Origin: Pseudomonadota bacterium
Lineage (GTDB): Bacteria; Pseudomonadota; Alphaproteobacteria; Rhizobiales; Rhizobiaceae
Direction: 5' to 3'
Length of the DNA stretch: 5,952 bases
Assembly: GCA_023428515.1 (NCBI GenBank)
Contig: JAEYXI010000291.1
Coordinates: 1-5,952 of the forward strand
Shown here: in pieces, positions 1 to 5,366 of the stretch
How the letters are laid out: the number at the start of each line of letters is the position of its first letter
Position numbering within the stretch: the stretch's first letter is position 1
The notes under the pieces: model-generated
What the model saw: only the letters and a program-made list of their open reading frames with translations
What the model was told of the DNA's origin: nothing
Databases searched by the model: none
Translations under genes and position numbers: made by a program

Positions 1-84
1 GGCTATGACGAGATCAGCAGCAAACGATGATGCGGTAAGCGAAAGAATCGACCCCGCAGCAAGGAGCATCCGCCGAAAAACCAT
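1..84 (-). CDS. N-terminus of a secreted protein (partial, runs off left edge)
   Basis: Reading the minus strand from an ATG at 84-82, 28 codons stay open to the window edge and begin MVFRRMLLAAGS. The peptide is a textbook Sec signal: a basic start (two Arg), a hydrophobic core (LLAAGSILSLTAS) and an AxA-like cleavage site, SFA followed by ADLVIA. A GAGGGA ribosome binding site lies at 96-91, 6 nt before the ATG, which favours this start over the second Met at codon 6. The protein is therefore exported to the periplasm or beyond. The mature start ADLVIA would suit a periplasmic solute-binding protein, but six residues cannot establish a family. The gene follows the S10 peptidase in the same direction after 147 nt, so it may be separately transcribed. 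Existence and export are fairly likely; function is unknown. Confidence 0.72.
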   Translation of the reverse strand, partial: MVFRRMLLAAGSILSLTASSFAADLVIA

Positions 85-126
85 GCCGCATCCCTCAAGC
101 GTATTTCACCAATGCCCCCACTCGTC

Positions 127-154
127 ATCTTAAACACGATTTCCACGATGCCAA
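127..154 (-). promoter_or_regulatory. Possible sigma-70-type promoter for the left-edge secreted gene
   Basis: On the minus strand TTGGCA (154-149, one mismatch to TTGACA) is followed after 16 nt by TAAGAT (132-127, four of six matches to TATAAT). Transcription would begin near base 120, giving a leader of about 35 nt before the ATG at 84. A short direct repeat, CACGAT at 135-140 and 144-149, lies in and beside the spacer and could be incidental. The rest of the gap 85-231 shows no strong terminator for the S10 gene and no other structure I can support. The call rests on consensus matching by eye only. Confidence 0.3.
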
Positions 155-231
155 GTTAAAGTTGCATGATTTTCAGGAAGTTGTGCTGGGGCGGGCAAAA
201 TCGCCGAATGACGATGCCGGCCGCAACAGCG

Positions 232-1749
232 TCACTGCGTCGCCAAGTAGAGTTCCGACGCAGCTTCCTTCAACGCCTCGCGGCCATCGTGCCGGAAATA
301 CATCATGTGCCCGCCCTCGACCGTGTCGAGGCGAATCGGCCTGGTGCCGGGAAGCGACGGAAGCTGGCTGACGAGATAGCGCGACGCCATGTAGGGCGTC
401 ACCAGATCGGTATAGCCATGAACGATCAGAACACCGAGCGCGGGGTTCAGCGAACGCGCGCGCTGGAGATCGTCCACGACGCCGGCATAACCCTGGCGGG
501 ACGGGCTCGTGCCGTAATCCCAGTTGCCGCTGACTTCTCCGTTCAACAGGCGGTAGGAGATGTCGGTTCGGAAATTCAGCTCGTCGCGGACATAGGTGGT
601 GAAGGCGGAGGTCAGCACCGGCACACTGCGGTCTAACACGGGATCGGGACCCGAGATGCGTGCGCTCTGCGGCGCGATGTCGGCTGTCGTGATCATGCCG
701 TCATAGGCGCTGAGCACATTGCCGTCCTTTCGCGCGAACTCCCTGGCGAAGAGCGATGTCGGAATGCGCGCAAAATTGCGCTGGACGAGATCGAGCGGCA
801 GGCCGGTGATATCGGCCACACGCTGGCTGGCGGCCCGCCCGCCATGTTCCAGCCCTCCGGCGAGCGCCGCGAGATAGTCGCCAAGCGCGTAGCCCTCGAC
901 CTCGCGCAAACGCTCCCGCAGGGCCTGGCCGGAGACGCCTTCGCTGCTCAGGCGGACCGCCGCGAGCGAAGGCAATTCCAACGCCCAATGCAGCGGATCG
1001 AACTGGTCGGGGCGCACGAGCATGAATTCGAGCGCCGGCGAGATCAGCACAACGCCGCGCGGCGTGATGCCGACATCCTCCTGCAGCGTCCTGGCCAGCA
1101 ACGCGGCACGGAACCCGCCATAACTTTCGCCGGCCAGAAACACGGGCGATCTCGTGCGGCCAGTCTTGGCAAGATAAAGACGGATGAAGGCGCCCATCGA
1201 GGAAGCGTCCTGATCGACACCCCAGAAAGTGCGGTTTTCCTGGCCGGGAGCCGGCCGGCTGTAGCCGGTGCCGACAGGATCGACGAAGACGAGGTCGGTC
1301 ATGTCGAGCCAGGTGTCCGGATTGTCGATCAGTCTCTGCGGCGACGGCAGAAAGTCGCCGTTCGGCGCCGTCGCTATGATGCGCGGGCCGAGCGCGCTGA
1401 GATGCAGATAGGCTGACGCCGCACCCGGACCGCCGTTGAAGACAAAGGTGATCGGACGCTGACGGACTTCCGAGGACGGATCGGAAGGCAGCGCATCATA
1501 AGCGACGTAGAAGATTTCCGCAGTGACATCGCCGTCGCCCGCGAGCAGCGACAGCGTACCGGCCGTGGCCTGGTACCTTATCGTCCGCCCGTCGACACCG
1601 ACCGATTGATCGGTTGGCTTGGGAAGAGGACGCAGGCAAAGACCGCCGCCGGCCGGCGCCGGCCTTTCCCGCAATTCCGCGTGCACAGGCCCAAGACCGC
1701 CGGCAAGCAGCAGAAGGGCAAGGGCAGCGTTTCTCAAGATGGACAGCAT
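232..1749 (-). CDS. Secreted S10 family serine carboxypeptidase-like protein
   Basis: A 505-residue protein of the alpha/beta-hydrolase serine carboxypeptidase family (S10), which removes C-terminal residues from peptides. Residues 1-24 are a Sec signal peptide (core ALALLLLAGGLG, cleavage after PVHA), so it acts outside the cytoplasm. Family landmarks appear in order: FNGGPGAAS at 104-112 (oxyanion-hole region), VFVDPVGTGYSR at 154-165, the nucleophile elbow GESYGG with Ser209, the acid in GYTDLVTP (Asp448), and the base in EGGHMMYF (His481). The full triad is therefore present. The cysteine usual after NGGPG in yeast and plant enzymes is Ala here, as I recall for many bacterial members. The start is supported by GGGAG about 5 nt before the ATG. 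It lies 94 nt downstream of the M29 aminopeptidase gene in the same direction, so co-transcription is plausible. Family assignment is secure; exact peptide specificity is not. Confidence 0.93.
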   Translation of the reverse strand: MLSILRNAALALLLLAGGLGPVHAELRERPAPAGGGLCLRPLPKPTDQSVGVDGRTIRYQATAGTLSLLAGDGDVTAEIFYVAYDALPSDPSSEVRQRPITFVFNGGPGAASAYLHLSALGPRIIATAPNGDFLPSPQRLIDNPDTWLDMTDLVFVDPVGTGYSRPAPGQENRTFWGVDQDASSMGAFIRLYLAKTGRTRSPVFLAGESYGGFRAALLARTLQEDVGITPRGVVLISPALEFMLVRPDQFDPLHWALELPSLAAVRLSSEGVSGQALRERLREVEGYALGDYLAALAGGLEHGGRAASQRVADITGLPLDLVQRNFARIPTSLFAREFARKDGNVLSAYDGMITTADIAPQSARISGPDPVLDRSVPVLTSAFTTYVRDELNFRTDISYRLLNGEVSGNWDYGTSPSRQGYAGVVDDLQRARSLNPALGVLIVHGYTDLVTPYMASRYLVSQLPSLPGTRPIRLDTVEGGHMMYFRHDGREALKEAASELYLATQ

Positions 1750-1843
1750 CAGGACTCCCGTTCCGAGCGAAGGCTGGAGGCTATCACGCCGGCCGCTCTC
1801 ACGAAGTCACAGCATCGTGTCCATTCCCAGGGCGGTGGTCCCC
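1750..1843. other. Intergenic gap between the two peptidase genes
   Basis: The 94 nt between the M29 stop and the S10 start contain the S10 ribosome binding site (GGGAG) near the ATG. Only weak dyads are visible: CACGA/TCGTG around 1800-1820 and a 4-bp AGGG/CCCT stem near 1829-1844. Neither is followed by a U-tract, and I see no credible promoter. Read-through from the M29 gene into the S10 gene is therefore the simplest reading. Confidence 0.4.
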
Positions 1844-3100
1844 TCAAGCCCACTCGCCCTGCCGGAAGACAGGAACGCGGCTGCCGTCGGTGCGAATGCC
1901 GTCTATGTCGATCCGGTTCGAGCCGATCATCCAGTCGATGTGGATCAGGCTCTTGTTGCCGCCCTGTGCGGCAACCTGATCCGGCGTGAGCTTGTCACCG
2001 CCGATGAAACATTTCGAATAGCACTGGCCGAGCGCGATGTGGCAGGAGGCGTTCTCATCGAAGAGCGTGTTCAGGAAGAGGATGCCACTCTTCGAGATCG
2101 GCGAGGAATGCGGCACCAGCGCGACCTCGCCGAGACGGCGTGCGCCGTCGTCGGTGTCGAGCACCTTGTTCAAGACCTGCTCGCCGCGCGCGGCTTTGGC
2201 CTCGACGATGCGGCCGGCCTCGAAGCGCACCGATATCTCGTCGATCAGCGTGCCCTGGTAGGAAAGCGGCTTGGTGCTCGAGACATGGCCTTCGACCCTC
2301 AGCGCATGCGGCGTGGTGAAGACTTCCTCGGTCGGGATGTTGGGATTGCAGACGATGCCGTTCTTGGCTGCCGACGCGCCGCCCTGCCATTCATGGCCGT
2401 CGGCAAGACCGATCGTCAGCTCGGTGCCTGGACCGGTGTAGTGGAGCGCGGAGAAACGCTCGCCATTCAGCCATTCCGTGCGGCCGCGCAGCGCCTTGTT
2501 GTGAGCCGCCCATGCCGCGACGGGATCGCCGCCGTCGACCCTGGACGCGGAGAAGATCGCATCGGCGAGCTTCGCCACGGCGACACTTTCCTCGTCGCCC
2601 GCGAAGACCTGCCTGGCCCATGAGGCGCCGGGATAGGCGATGATGTTCCAGTTGATGTCGAAGCCGGCGATCTTCTCCAGCGCCGGCTGGTAGGCGACCG
2701 AGTTCGCCTTGTTGGCGCGCGCGACCTTCTCCGGCTGCTCGCTGGAGAGCAGCATCGGGTTGTCGCCAACGATGGCGAGCCGCGCCGTATTAGCCGAGAA
2801 CGCCTTCGCCATGCCTTCGTAGAGCCAGGACGGCGCACGGTCGAAGCTGGGGTCGGACGCCGAGCGGTAGCGGGCGAGCGTGATCTCCTCGTCGGAAAGG
2901 ATGGGAGTGACGAGGCCCGCGCCGGCCTCATAGGCATGTTTGGCAATCCGCCGCACGAGCGGCAAAGCGACGGAGGGCGCGGTGAGCAGCAGGTCCTGCC
3001 CGGGCTGCAGGTTCAGTCCTACCTTGACCGCCACCTCGGCCAACCGGTCGAGCTTCTCCGGGTCTATCGCTGCTGTGATGTTCTGGGCGTGGCTGGTCAT
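1844..3100 (-). CDS. M29 family metallo-aminopeptidase (AmpS/AmpT-like)
   Basis: A 418-residue protein matching the usual length of the M29 (thermophilic-type) aminopeptidases, which release N-terminal amino acids from peptides using two metal ions. It has no signal peptide or membrane segment, so it should be cytosolic. The N-terminal half opens with DPEKLDRLAEVAVKVGLNLQPGQ (13-35), the family's typical start. Likely metal ligands sit in the C-terminal half: Glu258/Glu259 in PTEEVFT, Glu325 in GEVALVPH (His331 follows), His354 in ENASCHIALG, and His387 and Asp389 in HIDWMIGS. Tyr361 is at the place expected for the catalytic tyrosine. These assignments come from remembered family patterns, not an alignment. 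The start has AGGA about 8 nt upstream. The gene diverges from the dehydratase across a 267-nt region and precedes the S10 peptidase gene. Intracellular peptide turnover is the likely role; the physiological substrate is not shown. Confidence 0.93.
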   Translation of the reverse strand: MTSHAQNITAAIDPEKLDRLAEVAVKVGLNLQPGQDLLLTAPSVALPLVRRIAKHAYEAGAGLVTPILSDEEITLARYRSASDPSFDRAPSWLYEGMAKAFSANTARLAIVGDNPMLLSSEQPEKVARANKANSVAYQPALEKIAGFDINWNIIAYPGASWARQVFAGDEESVAVAKLADAIFSASRVDGGDPVAAWAAHNKALRGRTEWLNGERFSALHYTGPGTELTIGLADGHEWQGGASAAKNGIVCNPNIPTEEVFTTPHALRVEGHVSSTKPLSYQGTLIDEISVRFEAGRIVEAKAARGEQVLNKVLDTDDGARRLGEVALVPHSSPISKSGILFLNTLFDENASCHIALGQCYSKCFIGGDKLTPDQVAAQGGNKSLIHIDWMIGSNRIDIDGIRTDGSRVPVFRQGEWA

Positions 3101-3122
3101 GGGCTTGGTCCTGCGGTGCTGT

Positions 3123-3165
3123 TGGCTTGACGTGCTTGCGCGATCGAGCGCTATTCAGCAAGCCA
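3123..3165 (-). repeat. Imperfect dyad in the leader of the M29 gene
   Basis: TGGCTTG at 3123-3129 and CAAGCCA at 3159-3165 are perfect 7-bp inverted arms. A nested GCGC/GCGC pair flanks a CGATCG core between them. On the minus strand this lies 23-65 nt before the aminopeptidase ATG, so it could be an operator or a stem-loop in the 5' leader. The arms are short and the internal loop is large, so chance is quite possible. Confidence 0.3.
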
Positions 3166-3236
3166 CAATCGAGCGGATTTTTGTCCATCTGATCGATGTC
3201 GCCTTCCGGATGGAACATTTCCGTTTTGGGACGGAG

Positions 3237-3272
3237 GCAACATAGCCATCGCGCGAATATCGGCTATGTTGC
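3237..3272. promoter_or_regulatory. 11-bp perfect inverted repeat in the divergent intergenic region (candidate operator or hairpin)
   Basis: GCAACATAGCC at 3237-3247 and GGCTATGTTGC at 3262-3272 are exact reverse complements separated by 14 nt, so equivalent points in the arms are 25 bp apart. The site lies in the 267-nt space between the divergent aminopeptidase and dehydratase genes, 95 nt before the dehydratase ATG. It could bind a dimeric regulator controlling one or both genes, or form a stem-loop in a transcript from either strand. The core CTATGTTG appears a third time at 3349-3356. There is no U-tract after either arm, so it is not an intrinsic terminator. I found no convincing -35/-10 pair in this intergenic region, so promoter positions relative to the repeat are unknown. 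Confidence 0.55.
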
Positions 3273-3348
3273 GCCCATCCTGGGAATCGAGCGCCGGAAT
3301 TGCTTCCCTGCAGTCACGGCGTGCGAACCACACCGGGGCAAGGCCTCT

Positions 3349-3362
3349 CTATGTTGGGGGAA
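3349..3362 (+). promoter_or_regulatory. Ribosome binding site of the dehydratase gene, abutting a third CTATGTTG copy
   Basis: GGGGGAA at 3356-3362 lies 5-6 nt before the ATG at 3368, which fixes that start over the in-frame ATG at 3266 inside the inverted repeat. The 8 bases CTATGTTG (3349-3356) repeat the core of the upstream dyad and run directly into the ribosome binding site. In RNA they could pair with CAACAUAG at 3238-3245. Confidence 0.6.
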
Positions 3363-3367
3363 GTCGC

Positions 3368-4312
3368 ATGATCACAATCGCCGATATCGAAGCGGCCCAG
3401 GATCGCATATCACCCTACGTCAGGCGGACGCCGATCATCGGAGCTTCGCGGACCAGAGATCCGCTGCCCGTGACCGCCAGCGTGACGTTGAAGCTCGAAC
3501 TCAACCAGGTCACGGGGTCCTTCAAGGCGCGAGGCGCCATGAACCGACTGCTCGGCACTCCTCCCGATGAAATCAAGGCGGGCATCGTAACCGCTTCCGG
3601 CGGCAATCATGGCCTGGCTGTCGCACGCACGGCGAAGGTCGCGGACGTACCGGCGGTGATCTACGTTCCGGAGAACGTGTCTCCGGCGAAGGTCGCCAAG
3701 ATGCGCAAATGGGAGGCGGACGTACGCGTTGTCGGCGCCGACTGGAGCGTTTCGAACGAGGCGGCGCTGGATTATGCCCGCACCAGCGGCGCCTCCTACT
3801 TCCACCCCTTCGCCGATCCGCTTGTTGTCGCCGGCCAGGGAACGCTCGGCCTGGAGATTCTGGACCAGACCTGGGATTTCGACACGATCGTGGTGGCTAT
3901 CGGCGGAGGCGGATTGATCTCCGGCCTTTCGACGGCAATCAAGGCAAGGCGGCCCGAAGTGCGGGTGGTCGGGGTGGAGCCGGAGGGCTCGCCTACCCTG
4001 AAAGCGAGCCTCGACGCCGGCGAGGTAGTGACCCTGGAGAAAGTGACCAGCCGCGTCCCGACGATGAGTTGTCGGCGCACCGACGAACGCCTGTTCGAAC
4101 TGGTGCGGCCCAATATAGCCGAGGTCGTGCTGGTCTCCGACGACGCCATGCAGGCCGCGTCGCGGTGGTTGTGGTTCGAGTTCGGCATCGCCGCCGATCT
4201 TTCGGGTGCAGCCTCGATCGCGGCGTTGCAGAGCGGCCATCCGGTGTTCGCCGACAGCAAGCGGATATGCGCCTTGGTCTGCGGCGCGGGATCGGAAGGC
4301 ACTACGGAGTAA
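3368..4312 (+). CDS. PLP-dependent threonine/serine dehydratase-like enzyme
   Basis: A 314-residue fold-type II PLP enzyme. Relatives convert L-threonine to 2-oxobutanoate, or L-serine to pyruvate, with release of ammonia in the cytosol. The PLP lysine is Lys53 in TGSFKARGA. The substrate and phosphate loops are SGGNHG (77-82) and GGGGLISG (179-186), with GQGTLGLE at 156-163 and a C-terminal CGAG (305-308) where a Ser/Cys contacts the cofactor ring. There is no regulatory ACT domain, as in the short catabolic type. Oddities: the usual TxADG stretch is replaced by TSRVPTMSCRRTDER (227-241), and the Glu that normally precedes the GA pair is replaced by DLSGAA (277-282). It resembles a recurring rhizobial subfamily whose substrate I cannot name. 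The start at 3368 is chosen for its GGGGGAA ribosome binding site; upstream residues from 3266 do not look like family sequence. Family is certain; specificity is open. Confidence 0.9.
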   Translation: MITIADIEAAQDRISPYVRRTPIIGASRTRDPLPVTASVTLKLELNQVTGSFKARGAMNRLLGTPPDEIKAGIVTASGGNHGLAVARTAKVADVPAVIYVPENVSPAKVAKMRKWEADVRVVGADWSVSNEAALDYARTSGASYFHPFADPLVVAGQGTLGLEILDQTWDFDTIVVAIGGGGLISGLSTAIKARRPEVRVVGVEPEGSPTLKASLDAGEVVTLEKVTSRVPTMSCRRTDERLFELVRPNIAEVVLVSDDAMQAASRWLWFEFGIAADLSGAASIAALQSGHPVFADSKRICALVCGAGSEGTTE

Positions 4313-4318
4313 GCCTAG

Positions 4319-4353
4319 AAAAGCGGCGCGCCGACACCGAATGCCGGCACGCC
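4319..4353 (-). terminator. Intrinsic terminator for the DUF2950 transcription unit
   Basis: Read on the minus strand, 4353-4325 forms a GC-rich stem of 11 pairs (GGCGTGCCGGC with GTCGGCGCGCC, two of them G-U) around the 7-nt loop ATTCGGT. It is followed by GC and TTTT at 4322-4319. It begins 6 nt after the DUF2950 stop codon. On the plus strand the two G-U pairs become A-C mismatches and no U-tract follows, so it should serve the dehydratase gene poorly. The U-tract is short, so efficiency is uncertain. Confidence 0.65.
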
Positions 4354-4359
4354 TGTCGA

Positions 4360-5346
4360 TCAGTCGGCGACCACATCCCAGCTTTCGTCCGGGTTGAACC
4401 GGTCGATATACTTCACGATCGCCTCGGTTGCCGCGCCAAGGTCGGTTTCGTAGACGATGCCGCTCTGGTTCACGGCGAACGTCTTCACTCCGGTCTCGCC
4501 ATATTTCGCGGGCCAGGCGAGGAGCGCAAAGCCGCCGATCATGTTGCCGTTGATGACGTAGTCGTAGGCGCCGCCGGCAATGTTGTCGCCCTGGCTGGTC
4601 AGGATCTTGTATTTGTAGCCGAAATAGCCCTCGCCCTTGGCTGCGTCGTCGAGTTCCGACTGGTCGAGATCGCCGGCCGGGCTCTCGCCGTTGACATCGT
4701 CCGTCGGCCAGTAGAGGCCATCGGTCATGCCTTCGCTGCTGACCAGCTTCTGCGCGAATTCCTCGACACCATCCCCGTCACGATCCTCGGAGGCATAATC
4801 CTCCTGTGCATCGACATAGGCGCGCATGGTCTCGATCGTCTGCAACTCGTTCTCGCCGACCCGGCGGTTCACGATCTCCGCCAAGCCGTCAAACGTATCG
4901 AAGGCCCAACCGTCTTCGCTCTTAACGATCGGAAAGGGTAGCGGCCAGAGCTTTTCGCCGATGATGACCGTACGCCGGTCGCCATCGCCTTCAAGCGAGA
5001 GATTCTTTGCAGCGCCCTCCTTGATCGCCGCGAGCGCATCGTCTGTGTTTTCGTCAGCCTTCAATTTCGCCGGATCGAGGCCAAGCAAGGCGGCAACTGG
5101 ATCCGAGCCATCGCTCTCCAGCGCCTTCTTAAAGGCTTCAAGCGCGGCCTCCGGCGTGGCGAAAGCCGGCGGCTCGGTCTCAGCTGCCAGCGCCTCGATC
5201 GCGGGAACCGCGACTTCAGGCGCCGCATCCTCCTGCTGCGCCGCCTCCTGCGCGGAGGCGATTGTCGTCACGGTAGCCGCCAATCCAATCGCCAGGGCAA
5301 TCGAGCAGACGGAACGGGAAAGCTTTTTGCGAAGCATCTTTGTCAT
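4360..5346 (-). CDS. Secreted DUF2950 family protein
   Basis: A 328-residue exported protein of the DUF2950 family, whose molecular function is not known. Residues 1-32 are a Sec signal (MTKMLRKKLSRS, hydrophobic stretch, cleavage after ASA). An acidic Ala/Glu/Pro linker follows to about 62, then the domain to the C-terminus. Recognisable family stretches are WPLPFPIVK (134-142), GWAFDTFDG (146-154), RAYVDAQEDYAS (175-186), DRDGDGVEEFAQ (188-199), DGLYWP (209-214), GGAYDYVINGNMIGGFALLAWP (258-279) and FNPDESW (317-323). DRDGDG resembles an EF-hand-like calcium loop but is incomplete. The start at 5346 is preferred because GAGAGGAG (5360-5353) lies 6 nt before it; in-frame ATGs at 5367 and 5352 lie before or within that site. 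The ATG at 5367 would overlap the upstream stop as TGATG. The mature protein is acidic, while its upstream neighbour is strongly basic. Family assignment is from remembered pattern and is strong. Confidence 0.9.
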   Translation of the reverse strand: MTKMLRKKLSRSVCSIALAIGLAATVTTIASAQEAAQQEDAAPEVAVPAIEALAAETEPPAFATPEAALEAFKKALESDGSDPVAALLGLDPAKLKADENTDDALAAIKEGAAKNLSLEGDGDRRTVIIGEKLWPLPFPIVKSEDGWAFDTFDGLAEIVNRRVGENELQTIETMRAYVDAQEDYASEDRDGDGVEEFAQKLVSSEGMTDGLYWPTDDVNGESPAGDLDQSELDDAAKGEGYFGYKYKILTSQGDNIAGGAYDYVINGNMIGGFALLAWPAKYGETGVKTFAVNQSGIVYETDLGAATEAIVKYIDRFNPDESWDVVAD

Positions 5347-5352
5347 GGCCAT

Positions 5353-5360
5353 CTCCTCTC
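5353..5360 (-). promoter_or_regulatory. Ribosome binding site deciding the DUF2950 start
   Basis: GAGAGGAG on the minus strand is an excellent Shine-Dalgarno match 6 nt before the ATG at 5346. It lies downstream of the ATG at 5367, which has only glycine and arginine codons of the upstream gene before it and no obvious site of its own. It supports translation of DUF2950 from 5346, 20 nt after the upstream stop. Confidence 0.7.
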
Positions 5361-5366
5361 GTTCCA

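Noticed and set aside
198..228. Possible terminator after the S10 gene (GCCG...CGGC followed by GATTTT on the minus strand)
   Set aside because: The stem is only 4 bp with an 11-nt loop and a short U-tract that does not directly follow it, which is too weak to call.
1619..2623. Plus-strand open frame of 334 codons
   Set aside because: It is antisense to the start of the S10 gene and to much of the M29 gene, has no recognisable domain or good ribosome binding site, and disappears as a candidate once those genes are accepted.
3143..3293. Three copies of ATCGAGCG (3143, 3168, 3286) as possible operator sites
   Set aside because: This octamer is built from words that are very common in GC-rich rhizobial DNA, and the spacing (25 and 118 bp) is not regular across all three copies.
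3266..3367. N-terminal extension of the dehydratase from the ATG at 3266
   Set aside because: The extra 34 residues do not resemble the family, the ATG lies inside the inverted repeat, and a good ribosome binding site precedes the ATG at 3368, where the family-like MITIADIE begins.
3351..3371. Six-codon leader ORF (MLGEVA) whose stop overlaps the dehydratase start as ATGA
   Set aside because: It has no ribosome binding site of its own and no run of regulatory codons, and its start is part of the repeated CTATGTTG motif, so chance is the simpler explanation.
4324..4333. Perfect palindrome CGGCGCGCCG as a protein binding site
   Set aside because: It is explained as part of the terminator stem, and short GC palindromes are frequent at this base composition.
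3709..4941. Long plus-strand open frame of 410 codons
   Set aside because: It crosses the dehydratase in another frame and then runs antisense to DUF2950, both of which have clear family motifs. Its product is Arg/Gly/Val-rich with no recognisable domain, as expected for a shadow frame in GC-rich DNA.
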